NCBI RefSeq assembly: GCF_009901955.1
Contig: NZ_WUTS01000001.1
Span: forward strand, 434,001-498,000
DNA length: 64,000 nt
Source: Halomonas icarae
Lineage (GTDB): Bacteria > Pseudomonadota > Gammaproteobacteria > Pseudomonadales > Halomonadaceae
Reading direction: 5' to 3'
The position numbers were made by a program, and so were the translations under genes. Position 1 is the first letter of the stretch, and every line of letters begins with the position of its first letter. Positions 50,923 through 61,222 of this stretch are shown one piece after another. The notes under the pieces are model-generated. The model did no database searches. It saw only the letters and a program-made list of their open reading frames with translations, and had not been told where the DNA came from.

Positions 50923-51417
50923 TCAGCTCTCCTTCAGGCGTTGATGCAGGTGCAGCATCACCTCCACCTCATGTTCGGGGCGCAGCGGCTCCAGGCCCAG
51001 TTCGCCAAACAGCTCGCCCCGGGCACGCGACCAGTCGCCGGGGTCGAGGTCATCATACAGGCTGTCGGCGGGGGCCAGCTCGACGAAGGGGTCGAGACCA
51101 TAGGTGTCGAAGAGCTGCGAGAGGGCCGCCTCATCGTCGCCGACGCCGGCGGTGTAGAGAGTGGCATTGAAATGGTCACCCTCCAGCTCGCGGATCACGT
51201 CCAGCGGGCTGACCCCCATGCTGCCGAGCTCCTCGAGGCTGTAGCCACCGAGTGATACCAGCTCGGCCTCCAGCCACTCATCATCGGGCTGTATCAGGGT
51301 GTGCTTGATACGGCCGTCGGGCAGCGTCCAGGCGATTGCCAGCGGCAGGCCGCCCGCATCGCCGGTCTCCACGGCGATAAAGCCGGGGATCGAGTTGTCT
51401 GTGCCGTTGGGTGGCAT
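50923..51417 (-). CDS. Conserved-looking protein, possible inactive DnaQ-like exonuclease fold
   Basis: A 164-residue acidic soluble protein. The order of segments (FIAVETG..GLPLAIAW, then SLEELGSMGVSPLDVIREL, then TAGVGDDEAALSQLFDTYGL, then GELFGELGLEPLRPEHEVEVM) follows the DEDD exonuclease pattern. The catalytic residues are mostly not kept: the first Asp of DxE is Ala and the late HxxxxD is altered. So a non-catalytic RNase H-like fold is my inference; a plain unknown protein is the alternative. The ATG lies 2 bp after the tatD stop, so it is coupled to tatD. Confidence 0.65.
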   Translation of the reverse strand: MPPNGTDNSIPGFIAVETGDAGGLPLAIAWTLPDGRIKHTLIQPDDEWLEAELVSLGGYSLEELGSMGVSPLDVIRELEGDHFNATLYTAGVGDDEAALSQLFDTYGLDPFVELAPADSLYDDLDPGDWSRARGELFGELGLEPLRPEHEVEVMLHLHQRLKES

Positions 51418-51418
51418 G

Positions 51419-52321
51419 TCAGGAGTCCTCATGTGTCATGTCGTCGCGGCCTGTCTCGCCGGCGGCGTCCGCGGTCAGCCGGAAGAAGCGCCGGGCGGTA
51501 GCGGTGGTGGCGGTTGCCAGCTCGGCTTCGGATTCGCCACGCCAGTGGGCAATCTCACGCAGGATCCAGGGCAGCAGGGCCGGTTCGTGACGTCTGCCCT
51601 TGAGTTTGGCAGGTAAGTTGCGCGGCAGCAGGTAGGGACAGTCGGTCTCGAGCATCAGCCGCGTCGAAGGAATCTGGGTGACCAGCTCCCGAAGATGGTG
51701 GCCGCGGCGCTCGTCGCATAGCCAGCCGGTCAGGCCGATATGCAGATCCAGGTCGAGATAGCCGAACAGCGTCGCGCGGTCGGCGGTAAAGCAGTGCACC
51801 ACGGCATCCGTGATCTCGTCTCGCCAGGCATGCAGGATCTCGCGCATGCGCTGGCCGGCATCTCGCTCGTGAAGAAATAGCGGCTTGCCGTTCTCCGCCG
51901 CCAGCTCCAGCTGAGCCTCGAAGGCCAGCTCCTGTTCGGCGGGCGTGGAGAAGTTGCGATTGAAGTCGAGGCCGCACTCACCCACCGCCACCACCTCGGG
52001 CTGGCGATGCAGTTCGCCCATGGCGGTCGCGAGATCGGCGTCCCAGCGGCTGGCGTCATGGGGATGCACCCCGGCGGTGGCATGCAGCCCCAGGCCCTTG
52101 CCGGCGTGCTGGCGCGCCATGGCGATGGCCTGTTCGGCATGTTCGCGGTCGGTGCCGGTAAGAATCAGCGTTGTGACATTGGCCGCCTGTGCACGGCGCA
52201 GCACGGCCGGGAGGTCCCGGGCAAAGCTGTCATGGGTGAGGTTGGCACCGATATCCACCAGGGGCGCGGGCGCGGTGAAGCGCAGCGCCTCGGGCAGGAA
52301 GTCGTCGAAGGTGTCGGACAC
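51419..52321 (-). CDS. tatD: TatD-family metal-dependent deoxyribonuclease
   Basis: A 300-residue TIM-barrel hydrolase; E. coli TatD is a 3'-5' exonuclease for DNA or RNA linked to repair and quality control. Motifs: LVDIGANLTHDSF (metal HxD variant at the N-terminus), TAGVHPHDASRW, AVGECGLDFNRNFS with the metal Glu, PLFLHERDA, VVHCFTAD and LLETDCPYLLPR. I chose GTG 52321, with AGGAG 7 bases upstream, over an ATG at 52351. It is followed by a coupled gene of unknown function on the same strand, and divergent from the ABC-F gene. Confidence 0.92.
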   Translation of the reverse strand: MSDTFDDFLPEALRFTAPAPLVDIGANLTHDSFARDLPAVLRRAQAANVTTLILTGTDREHAEQAIAMARQHAGKGLGLHATAGVHPHDASRWDADLATAMGELHRQPEVVAVGECGLDFNRNFSTPAEQELAFEAQLELAAENGKPLFLHERDAGQRMREILHAWRDEITDAVVHCFTADRATLFGYLDLDLHIGLTGWLCDERRGHHLRELVTQIPSTRLMLETDCPYLLPRNLPAKLKGRRHEPALLPWILREIAHWRGESEAELATATTATARRFFRLTADAAGETGRDDMTHEDS

Positions 52322-52444
52322 GCCTTGGCTCCTGTGCGTGAGGATCGGCAAAGGCCACTATTCTACCCGTCGGTTGGATGCTGCGGCCACGTCGGGGCGC
52401 GCTTGCGTTACACTGGGCGCCCTGTCGATCGAGGAGGACCCCGC

Positions 52445-54391
52445 GTGACCCTGCTACGTCTGGAACAGCTGCAACTGGCCTATGGTACCCATGTGCTTCT
52501 CGATGGCGCCGATCTGGTGCTGGAGAAGGGCGAGCGCCTGGCCCTGGTGGGGCGCAACGGCACCGGCAAGTCCACGCTGCTGCGCCTGGTGGCCGGCGAG
52601 ATCCTGCCCGATGGCGGCAGCATCTGGCGTGCTCCCGGGCTCAAGATCGGTGTGCTGGCTCAGGAACTTCCCGAGGCCTCCGGCCAGACGATCTTCGATA
52701 TGGTGGCCGGTGGCCTGCCCGAGGCCGGCGAGCTGCTCTCCGAATACCACCATCTGATTCACGAGGAGGAGCCGGACATGCGCCGCATGTCCGAGCTGCA
52801 GACGCGGCTGGAGGCCATCGATGGCTGGTCCTTCCACCAGCGCATCGATGTGGTGCTGACTCGCCTCGGTCTTCCCGGCGAGGCCGAGATGGCGTCGCTC
52901 TCCGGTGGCTGGCGTCGCCGTGTGGCGCTGGCAAGAGCGCTGGTGGCCGAGCCTGACCTGTTGCTGCTCGATGAGCCCACCAACCACCTCGATCTCGACA
53001 CCATCGCCTGGCTGGAAGAGCAGCTGCTGGACTTCAGGGGGGCCGTGCTGTTCATCACTCACGACCGCGCCTTCCTGTCGAAGCTGGCCACCTCGATCCT
53101 GGAGCTGGATCGCGGCCGCCTGGGGCGCTACCCCGGTGAGTACGCCGCCTATCAGGCGCAGAAGAACCACGAGCTGGAAGTGGAGGCTCGAGAGAACGCC
53201 GAATTCGACAAGAAGCTCGCCCAGGAGGAGGCCTGGATTCGCCAGGGGATCAAGGCGCGCCGTACCCGCAATGAGGGACGGGTCAGGGCGCTGGAGCAGC
53301 TGCGCCGGGAGCGTAGCGAGCGCCGCGATCGCCAGGGCAAGGCCTCACTCTCTGTCGACAGCGGCGAGCGCAGTGGCAAGCGGGTGGTGAGCCTCGAGCA
53401 TGTCAGCCAGCACTTCGCCGACGAGACGGTGATCCGCGACCTCTCCATCGAGGTGCAGCGTGGCGATCGTATCGGCTTTATCGGCCGCAATGGCGCCGGC
53501 AAGACGACGCTGCTCAAGATCCTGCTCGGCGAGCTGGAGCCGAGCGAAGGCAAGGTGCAGTTCGGTACCAAGCTGCAGGTGGCCTACTTCGATCAGCTGC
53601 GCGCCGGACTGGAGCCGGAGAAGACGGTCTATGACAACGTGGCCCAGGGCAGCGACCGCATCTCCGTGGGCGGCCGCGACCGCCATGTGATGAGCTACCT
53701 GCAGGACTTCCTGTTCACGCCGGAGCGAGTGCGCCAGCCGGTAAAGGCGCTCTCCGGCGGTGAGTCCAATCGCCTGCTGCTGGCCAAGCTGTTCACCCAG
53801 CCGGCCAACGTGCTGGTGCTGGACGAACCGACCAACGACCTGGATGTGGAAACCCTGGAGCTGCTCGAGGAGCTGCTGCTCAGCTTCGATGGCACCCTGT
53901 TGCTGGTTTCCCACGATCGCGCCTTCATGGACAACGTCGTCACCAGCGTGCTGGCCTTCGAGGGCGAGGGGCGGGTGCGTGAGTATGTGGGTGGCTACAG
54001 CGACTGGGTGCGTCAGGGCGGGAGCCTGCCGCCGGCCCCCTGGGAAGGGGCGGCGCGCCAGCATGCCGAGCCGGTGGCGGAGGCGCCAGCGGCGGAGCCG
54101 GAGAGGAAGGCCTCCTCCACGAGCGAGTCGGCGGCGAGCGCTACCGCGAAGAAACCGGTCAAGCTCTCCTACAAGCTGCAGCGTGAACTCGATGGGCTGC
54201 CGGCGGAGATCGAGCGGCTGGAGGGAGAGGTCGCTGAGTTCGAGACCCAGGTGGGCGACCCGGCCTTCTATCAGCAGGAGGCCAGCAAGGTGACCGCCAC
54301 CCTGGAGGCTCTCGCGGCGCGTCAGGCCGAGCTCGATGCGGCCATGGAGCGCTGGATGGAGCTGGAGGCGATGGCCGCCGGAGAGGCATGA
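52445..54391 (+). CDS. uup: ABC-F ATPase, Uup type
   Basis: A 648-residue soluble protein with two ABC ATPase domains and no membrane part, acting on ribosomes or branched DNA. Walker A motifs are GRNGTGKST (near residue 37) and GRNGAGKTT (near 347); signatures are LSGGWRRRVALARAL and LSGGESNRLLLAKL; Walker B with the catalytic Glu is LLLLDEPTNHLD and VLVLDEPTNDLD. The C-terminal coiled coil (KLSYKLQRELDGLPAEIERLEGEV region, about 565-645) is the DNA-binding arm specific to Uup. The GTG start at 52445 follows GAGGAGG. A short array begins at its stop. Confidence 0.93.
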   Translation: MTLLRLEQLQLAYGTHVLLDGADLVLEKGERLALVGRNGTGKSTLLRLVAGEILPDGGSIWRAPGLKIGVLAQELPEASGQTIFDMVAGGLPEAGELLSEYHHLIHEEEPDMRRMSELQTRLEAIDGWSFHQRIDVVLTRLGLPGEAEMASLSGGWRRRVALARALVAEPDLLLLDEPTNHLDLDTIAWLEEQLLDFRGAVLFITHDRAFLSKLATSILELDRGRLGRYPGEYAAYQAQKNHELEVEARENAEFDKKLAQEEAWIRQGIKARRTRNEGRVRALEQLRRERSERRDRQGKASLSVDSGERSGKRVVSLEHVSQHFADETVIRDLSIEVQRGDRIGFIGRNGAGKTTLLKILLGELEPSEGKVQFGTKLQVAYFDQLRAGLEPEKTVYDNVAQGSDRISVGGRDRHVMSYLQDFLFTPERVRQPVKALSGGESNRLLLAKLFTQPANVLVLDEPTNDLDVETLELLEELLLSFDGTLLLVSHDRAFMDNVVTSVLAFEGEGRVREYVGGYSDWVRQGGSLPPAPWEGAARQHAEPVAEAPAAEPERKASSTSESAASATAKKPVKLSYKLQRELDGLPAEIERLEGEVAEFETQVGDPAFYQQEASKVTATLEALAARQAELDAAMERWMELEAMAAGEA

Positions 54392-54435
54392 ACCATGAAC
54401 CATGAACGAAGAGGCGTGAGCGAGGAGCCATGAAA
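54389..54435 (+). repeat. 7-bp-period array starting at the uup stop
   Basis: Beginning in the stop codon, ATGAACC, ATGAACC, ATGAACG, AAGAGGC, GTGAGCG, AGGAGCC and ATGAAAA follow in steps of exactly seven bases. Short ATG-containing pieces could be mistaken for starts. Confidence 0.65.
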
Positions 54436-54457
54436 AAGGCGCCCTCTAGGGCGCCTT
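54436..54457 (-). terminator. Rho-independent terminator of the universal stress gene
   Basis: Ten-pair stem AAGGCGCCCT / AGGGCGCCTT around a 2-base loop, followed on the minus strand by a U-run (AAAAA at 54433-54437 on the plus strand). Confidence 0.88.
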
Positions 54458-54478
54458 GTCAGGAAGGAGGCGAGGGGA

Positions 54479-54934
54479 TTACTCCGCGCTCTCCTCTCCC
54501 TTCTTGCCGACGCGCACGGCGAGGACGTCGCACTGGGCCCCGTGGAGCACGCCGGTAGAGGTCGAGCCCAGCAGCAGGGCGAAGCCATGGCGGCCATGGG
54601 ACCCGACCACGATCAGGTCGACATCATTCTCCTCGGCGAAGCGGTGGATCTCGGTGTCGGGCATGCCCACCAGCACGTGCTGATCCTCCTTGGCCACATG
54701 GCTATCGGCGATCTCGGCCAGCCGCTGCTTGGCATGCTCATCGAGCTGGTCCTGGATGCTGGTCAGGTCCATGGGGATATCGCCGCCATAGGCGAAGCCG
54801 AGCGGCTCTAGGGTGTGCATGATCGAGAGCCGGGCATGGTTGCGGTCGGCAATCTGATGAGCACGCTCAAGCACCCTGTGGGAATCCTTGGTCAGGTCGA
54901 CGGCGACCAGGACGTGACGATATTCGTTGCTCAT
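54479..54934 (-). CDS. Universal stress protein (UspA family)
   Basis: A 151-residue single-domain protein with a Rossmann-like fold (HVLVAVDLTKDSHRVLERA at the N-terminus). The ATP-binding type motif VVGSHGRHG followed by LLGSTSTGVLHGAQCDVLAVR is present, so it is of the nucleotide-binding subgroup. It acts in the cytoplasm under stress by a mechanism not resolved. The start is the ATG at 54934 with GGAG upstream (on the minus strand), and it is monocistronic with its own terminator. Confidence 0.93.
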   Translation of the reverse strand: MSNEYRHVLVAVDLTKDSHRVLERAHQIADRNHARLSIMHTLEPLGFAYGGDIPMDLTSIQDQLDEHAKQRLAEIADSHVAKEDQHVLVGMPDTEIHRFAEENDVDLIVVGSHGRHGFALLLGSTSTGVLHGAQCDVLAVRVGKKGEESAE

Positions 54935-55054
54935 GGGACGTCTCCTCGACGGGTATCTCTCGGTGAATCGTATGCCTTCACTCTAGGCCGGCAGGCGCGG
55001 CAAGACAACGATCTATATCAACCATTTCGCATTAACTCGAGGGGAGAGGCGCCA

Positions 55055-55576
55055 ATGATCTGGCTGATTATCCTGCTGACCATGTTTCTGGTGATATCAC
55101 CGGTGATATGGCTCAAGCCCAATCCACGCCAGAAGCGGGTGGGGTCACTACGCAATGCTGCCATGCAGACGGGCCTCAAGGTAACCCTGCGGGTGCCGCC
55201 CCTGCATGGCGAAAAGACTCCGATGCCGGCCTATCGTTGGCCCTACCCACCACGGCAGCCGGGGCCGGACTTCATGCTGGTGCGAGACTCGCACGCGGCC
55301 GAGGCGCTCAAGCCCTTCGCGCATGACTGGCGCTGGCGCAAGGAGCCGCTGCGTCCCCTGCCCGAGGCGTTGGAGGCCAGGCTCAAGCGACTGCTGGAGC
55401 GGCTGCCTCAGGACGCCCTGGTCGTGGAATCCGGGGCCGACGCCCTGACCCTGTGGTGGCAGGAATCCCAGGGCTTTGCGCGCTTCTCGACCTATCTGGA
55501 GGACTTCGAGACCCTGCGAGACGGCCTGGCGGGCCGACCCGATGACCCGCAAGTGCCGGGACCGCCTGCGTTCTAG
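55055..55576 (+). CDS. Membrane-anchored protein of unknown function
   Basis: A 173-residue protein with one N-terminal membrane helix (about 1-20, MIWLIILLTMFLVISPVIWL), then KPNPRQKR and a soluble domain rich in Arg, Pro and Leu with VTLRVPPLHGEKTPMPAYRW and a C-terminal helical part (DALVVESGADALTLWWQE). It resembles conserved single-pass proteins of Pseudomonas and relatives with the same WLKPxPRQKR start, of unknown function. ATG 55055 has GAGGGGAGAGG upstream. Its stop overlaps the SlyA-like gene stop by 4 bp (convergent). Confidence 0.8.
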   Translation: MIWLIILLTMFLVISPVIWLKPNPRQKRVGSLRNAAMQTGLKVTLRVPPLHGEKTPMPAYRWPYPPRQPGPDFMLVRDSHAAEALKPFAHDWRWRKEPLRPLPEALEARLKRLLERLPQDALVVESGADALTLWWQESQGFARFSTYLEDFETLRDGLAGRPDDPQVPGPPAF

Positions 55577-56025
55577 TCTTCTACCGTGGCCTCGCCACGC
55601 GACTGCAGGGCCAGGCCGTTGTCCTCGATGCGTGACAGCAGCTGAGCCAGGGTGGCGATCTCCTCCCGGTCGAGCCCGGCGAGCATCTCATTGCGAGCCT
55701 CGCGTACCACGTCGTCGATGCGCTCGAGCAGTGGGGTGGCGGCTGGAGTCAGAAACACACGCTTGGTGCGACGGTCCTGCTCACAGGGGCGACGTTCCAC
55801 CAGTCCCTGGTCGGAGAGCTGGTCCAGGGTGCGCACCAGTGAGGGGGCCTCCACGCCGATGGCGCGGGCCAGGTCGCACTGGGGCTGGCCGTCGCCCAGT
55901 CGCCACAGGTGGTAGAGGGTAACCCAGCGAGTCTGGGTTAGCCCCAGGGGCGCGAGACGCTCATCGATGACCGCCCGCCATAGGCGAGGTAACCGGCTGA
56001 GCTGGAATCCGATATTCTCATGCAT
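55573..56025 (-). CDS. SlyA-like MarR-family regulator
   Basis: A 150-residue dimeric winged helix regulator. LGLTQTRWVTLYHLWRL, the recognition region DLARAIGVEAPSLVRTLDQLSDQGL and the wing DRRTKRVFLTPAA are all close to E. coli SlyA, and the N-terminal FQLSRLPRLWRAVIDERL fits its dimer helix. It is likely a stress or virulence-type counter-silencer that competes with H-NS-like proteins; an H-NS-like gene lies 20 kb away. ATG 56025 is chosen, with a TTG two codons upstream. Target genes not visible. Confidence 0.9.
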   Translation of the reverse strand: MHENIGFQLSRLPRLWRAVIDERLAPLGLTQTRWVTLYHLWRLGDGQPQCDLARAIGVEAPSLVRTLDQLSDQGLVERRPCEQDRRTKRVFLTPAATPLLERIDDVVREARNEMLAGLDREEIATLAQLLSRIEDNGLALQSRGEATVED

Positions 56026-56098
56026 GGGCAAAGGGCCTTCGATTTAGGAAGTATGCTCGAATTGTCGGAACCCCCTGCGTGGATTGCAAGCGGGCTTA

Positions 56099-57370
56099 TC
56101 ATTCGCTTTTCCACACAGTGGCCGATGCCGGGCTTTCTGCCTCCACGGCGTCAGCCTCCTTCTCGACGTTTCGTTCAGGGGGCGGCGGTGCGGGAGTGGC
56201 CTCCTGTGGAGGCGCCGTCTCCTCGGCGATGGGCTCGCCGTCGCCTGGGACCGGAGGCCGCCAATCCATCCCCGGCAGGCCCGCCGGTCGACGCAGGCGA
56301 CCATCGGCCAGGGTCGCGCTCTGCTCGTCGGCCACATGAAAGCGAATCACCCCGATGCGTTGACCGCCTTCGGTCATCACATCGATGCGCCAGCGCCCCG
56401 CGGTCGCCTCGGGGAAGTTCCGCTTATGGCTCCAGGCCCGATACCCCGCCTTGCGCCCCCCTTCGATCACCAGCGGTATGCGGTCGACCTCTTCGCCCTC
56501 GTGGCGCCATACATGATGAATCTCCTCCCTCAAACCACGCGGGGCGCGGATGGCCGTAAAGGCGAACAGTCCCTGATGGCTCAGCGCCTCGGGGCTGAGG
56601 CGAAGCTCACCCTCCGGCGAGCGGGCGGCCTCGTCGAAGCCAGGGGAGAGCGCCGTGGCGGTGATCCACAGGCTGGCCGGCGGCACCCAGATCCGGCCTA
56701 CCCAGGCGGCCCCGGCCAGGGGTAGCAGCAGGGTGAGCGCCATCAGCCAGCGTCGACCGCTCTGGCTGGCGGTGAGATGCAGCAGGCTCGGCAGGCTGAA
56801 CAGCAGCATGGCGGCAATCGCCAGCAGCAGGCTCTGGTAGGTGGTCAGATGGAGCAGGGTGGGCAGGGTGACCAGCACCACCACAAAGACGCACTGGGCG
56901 TGGAAGGCGAAGTAGAGCCAGCGTAGCCGCTCGGCGACCCGGTAGTAGAGTGGGTCGATAATCGAGAACAGCGCCATGGCGATCACCAGCAGGGTGAACA
57001 GGGCCTGGCCGCTGCTCCACACCGTGGTCGCCAGCAGAAAGGGCAGGCAGAAGAAGAGTGTCTCCTGGTGGATCATCTGGGCGATGAACTGGGTCGCCCC
57101 CTGGGCCAGGGTGGGGTAGCCGCGGCGTGCCAGAAGGCGGCCGATCACGCTTTCGGAGAGCAGCAGCAGCCAGGCGGCGAGCATCCCCAGCGCCAGCACT
57201 GCACCGAGCCACGGCTGGCGCTCTGCCAGGAAGAAGCTGCCGAGCCCCGCGGCAAAAGCGATGGGAGGCCATAGCCAGCTCCAGGGGCGCAGTCGTCTCA
57301 CCAGTCCTTCGGCGCGGGCCTGCAGGCGAGTGATGCGGCTGGCGGATGGCGTATCGTGTGGGGTGGGCAT
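56099..57370 (-). CDS. DUF5924/DUF2914-type membrane protein
   Basis: A 423-residue inner-membrane protein. About eight helices occupy residues 28-225 (WSWLWPPIAFAAGLGSFFL and following), then a periplasmic or cytoplasmic beta-rich domain about 230-370 (HQGLFAFTAIRAPRGLREEIHHVWRH) of the DUF2914 kind, and a Pro, Glu and Ala-rich tail from 375. The start is ATG 57370. It is divergent from fadB by 169 bp. Function unknown; the C-terminal domain hints at envelope or polysaccharide-related work, which is a guess. Confidence 0.78.
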   Translation of the reverse strand: MPTPHDTPSASRITRLQARAEGLVRRLRPWSWLWPPIAFAAGLGSFFLAERQPWLGAVLALGMLAAWLLLLSESVIGRLLARRGYPTLAQGATQFIAQMIHQETLFFCLPFLLATTVWSSGQALFTLLVIAMALFSIIDPLYYRVAERLRWLYFAFHAQCVFVVVLVTLPTLLHLTTYQSLLLAIAAMLLFSLPSLLHLTASQSGRRWLMALTLLLPLAGAAWVGRIWVPPASLWITATALSPGFDEAARSPEGELRLSPEALSHQGLFAFTAIRAPRGLREEIHHVWRHEGEEVDRIPLVIEGGRKAGYRAWSHKRNFPEATAGRWRIDVMTEGGQRIGVIRFHVADEQSATLADGRLRRPAGLPGMDWRPPVPGDGEPIAEETAPPQEATPAPPPPERNVEKEADAVEAESPASATVWKSE

Positions 57371-57504
57371 GGTTGTCTCGGCTGGGCTGACGACTCGGTA
57401 AGCCCGCTATCCTAGCAGCATTGCTGGCTGGCCTGGCTGCCATACTTCTGAGTCACCGGGGAAGAGACTTGACGTGCGGGCCAGGCTGAACCAAGCTGTG
57501 GGCA

Positions 57505-57522
57505 TTCAAACGTCCGTATGAA
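57505..57522. promoter_or_regulatory. Near-perfect inverted repeat upstream of fadB
   Basis: TTCAAACG-TC-CGTATGAA, an 18-bp palindrome with one mismatched pair, ends 17 bp before the fadB ATG. This position and the CAAAC-type half site suggest an operator for a fatty-acid-responsive regulator of the PsrA or FadR type; unproven. Confidence 0.4.
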
Positions 57523-57539
57523 ATCGGGAGGTTCGCGGA

Positions 57540-59729
57540 ATGATCTATCAGGGTAATGCCATCGGGGTGATACGCGGCGATGATGATATCGCCACGCTGA
57601 CCTTCGATCTCAAGGATGAGTCGGTCAACAAGCTCTCCAGTGCAGTGGTCACCGAGCTGGATGAGGCGGTCAAGGCGCTGCAGGACGAGACCGGCCTGGC
57701 GGGCCTGCTGCTCACCAGTGCCAAGGAGGCCTTTATCGTCGGCGCCGATATTACCGAGTTCCAGGCCATGTTTGGCAAGGGCGGTGACTTCCTGGAGTCG
57801 ATGCTGATGCGGGTGCACGGCATCTTCAACGCCATCGAGGATCTTCCCTTTCCTACCGTCACCGCCATCAATGGCCTGGCGTTGGGCGGTGGCTGCGAGG
57901 TGCTGCTGACCACCGACTTCCGGGTGATGAGTGAATCCGCCCAGATCGGCCTGCCCGAGACCAAGCTCGGCATCCTCCCAGGGTGGGGCGGCTGCGTGCG
58001 CCTGCCGCGCCTGATCGGTGCCGACAATGCCATCGAATGGATCGCCGGCGGGACCCAGAATCGGGCCGACGCCGCCCTGAAGATGGGTGCCGTGGATGCC
58101 GTGGTGCCGGCCGAGCAGCTGGAGGCCGCCGCCCGCGACATCCTGGCCCGCGCCATTGCCGGAGAGCTTGACTACCGTGCCCGCCGTGCGGAGAAACAGC
58201 AGCCCCTCAAGCTCGGCCCCATCGAACAGATGATGGCCTTCGAGACCGCCAAGGGCTACGTGGCCGGCAAGGCGGGCCCGCACTATCCGGCGCCGGTCGA
58301 GGCGATCAAGGTGATCCAGAAGGGCGCCGGTGAGGAGCGCGGCCGGGCTCAGGCCATCGAGGCCAAGGCCTTCGCCAAGCTGGCAATGACCGATGTGGCC
58401 TTCAACCTGGTTGGCCTGTTCATGAACGATCAGGTCGTCAAGAAGAAGGGCAGCCGCTATGAGAAGGCGGCGCGTCCGGTCAAGCAGGCCGCGGTGCTGG
58501 GTGCCGGCATCATGGGCGGTGGCATCGCCTACCAGAGTGCCTCCAAGGGCACGCCTATCCTGATGAAGGATATCAAGGACGACGCCATCGAGCTGGGGCT
58601 CAAGGAGGCCCGCAAGCTGTTCGCCAAGCAGGTCGAGCGTGGCAAGCTCTCCACCGAGAAGATGGCCCAGAGGCTCAGCAACATTCGCCCGACCCTCTCC
58701 TACGGTGACTTCGGGCACGTCGATCTGGTGGTCGAGGCGGTGGTCGAGAACCCCAAGGTCAAGGAGGCGGTCCTCAGCGAGGTGGAGGCTGAGCTCGGCG
58801 AGCAGACCATCCTGGCCTCCAACACCTCCACGATCTCCATCGATCGTCTGGCGGCCAACCTCAAGCGTCCCGAGAACTTCTGCGGCATGCACTTCTTCAA
58901 CCCGGTGCATCGCATGCCGCTGGTCGAGGTGATTCGCGGCGAGAAGACCAGTGACGCCGCGGTGGCGGCGACCGTGGCCTATGCCCGCGCCATGGGCAAG
59001 ACGCCGATCGTGGTCAATGACTGCCCGGGCTTTCTGGTCAACCGGGTGCTCTTCCCCTACTTCGGCGGCTTCAGCCTGCTGATGGGGCAGGGCGCCGACT
59101 TTGCCCGGGTCGACAAGGTGATGGAGAAGTTTGGCTGGCCCATGGGGCCCGCCTACCTGCTCGATGTGGTGGGCATGGACACCGCGGTGCATGCCGGCGA
59201 GGTCATGGCCAAGGGCTTCCCCGAGCGCATGGGTAGCCTGGGAGGCGAGGGCCAAAGCAGCGCCATTCAGCTGATGTACGAGAACGATCGCCTGGGGCAG
59301 AAGAACGCCAAGGGGTTCTACGCCTACGAGGAGGATCGCAAGGGCAAGCCGAAGAAGGTCCGCGACGAGGCGGCCATCGAGCTGGTCAAGGGGGTGGTCA
59401 AGGAGAGTCGCGAATTCAGCGACGACGACATCATCGCCCGGATGATGGTGCCGCTCTGCCTGGAGGCCGTGCGCTGTCTGGAAGATAACATCGTCGGCAG
59501 CCCGGCCGAGGCCGATATGGCGCTGATCTACGGTATCGGCTTCCCGCCCTTCCGCGGTGGCGCGCTGCGCTATATCGATGCCATGGGAGTGGAGTCCTTC
59601 GTCGCACTGGCCGACGAGCTGGCCGGGGAGCTGGGCGCCCTCTATGCCCCCACCGACAAGCTGCGCGAGATGGCGGCTGCCGGCGAGCGCTTCTACGACA
59701 CTCAGGTCCAGGCCCCGGACCAGGCCTGA
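57540..59729 (+). CDS. fadB: Fatty acid oxidation complex alpha subunit
   Basis: Multifunctional beta-oxidation enzyme with enoyl-CoA hydratase and isomerase, then 3-hydroxyacyl-CoA dehydrogenase. It has 729 residues. The crotonase domain (about 1-190) has [12 protein letters not shown] and [10 protein letters not shown] with the catalytic Glu residues. The NAD-binding domain begins near 315 with [15 protein letters not shown], and the catalytic His is in [15 protein letters not shown] near 455. The C-terminal dehydrogenase lobe ends in [13 protein letters not shown]. Length matches E. coli FadB (729). ATG 57540 follows GGGAGG. It forms an alpha2-beta2 complex with FadA, 27 bp downstream. Confidence 0.97.
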   Translation: MIYQGNAIGVIRGDDDIATLTFDLKDESVNKLSSAVVTELDEAVKALQDETGLAGLLLTSAKEAFIVGADITEFQAMFGKGGDFLESMLMRVHGIFNAIEDLPFPTVTAINGLALGGGCEVLLTTDFRVMSESAQIGLPETKLGILPGWGGCVRLPRLIGADNAIEWIAGGTQNRADAALKMGAVDAVVPAEQLEAAARDILARAIAGELDYRARRAEKQQPLKLGPIEQMMAFETAKGYVAGKAGPHYPAPVEAIKVIQKGAGEERGRAQAIEAKAFAKLAMTDVAFNLVGLFMNDQVVKKKGSRYEKAARPVKQAAVLGAGIMGGGIAYQSASKGTPILMKDIKDDAIELGLKEARKLFAKQVERGKLSTEKMAQRLSNIRPTLSYGDFGHVDLVVEAVVENPKVKEAVLSEVEAELGEQTILASNTSTISIDRLAANLKRPENFCGMHFFNPVHRMPLVEVIRGEKTSDAAVAATVAYARAMGKTPIVVNDCPGFLVNRVLFPYFGGFSLLMGQGADFARVDKVMEKFGWPMGPAYLLDVVGMDTAVHAGEVMAKGFPERMGSLGGEGQSSAIQLMYENDRLGQKNAKGFYAYEEDRKGKPKKVRDEAAIELVKGVVKESREFSDDDIIARMMVPLCLEAVRCLEDNIVGSPAEADMALIYGIGFPPFRGGALRYIDAMGVESFVALADELAGELGALYAPTDKLREMAAAGERFYDTQVQAPDQA

Positions 59730-60935
<1,206 letters not shown>

Positions 60936-60957
60936 GCACCGGCTCGATGCAGGAAAC

Positions 60958-60993
60958 AGCGGCGGCGCCCCGAGGGCGCCGCCGCTTCGTTTA
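60958..60993 (+). terminator. Terminator of fadBA
   Basis: Twelve-pair GC stem AGCGGCGGCGCC / GGCGCCGCCGCT (60958-60986), 5-base loop, then TCGTTTA. The 230 bp after it are AT-rich and hold the promoter region of the amine dehydrogenase locus. Confidence 0.8.
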
Positions 60994-61222
60994 TAGGTTG
61001 GCACTGTCCCAATGCGCCACACTCTGTGGCAGGCTGAAACATCGTCGGCCAGTCCCAGGGAGATGGAAGAGACTTGTGACGGAACATGCTCTTTTTAATT
61101 AACTGATTTTAAGGCAAAAGTTTATTAATGGCCTGACTCTTTCATGATCTTCTCAGGAGGAGTCGATTCGTCTCCCCCCCTCGATAACTTGGCGACAATA
61201 ATAAACAGGAGAGACTGCCTTG

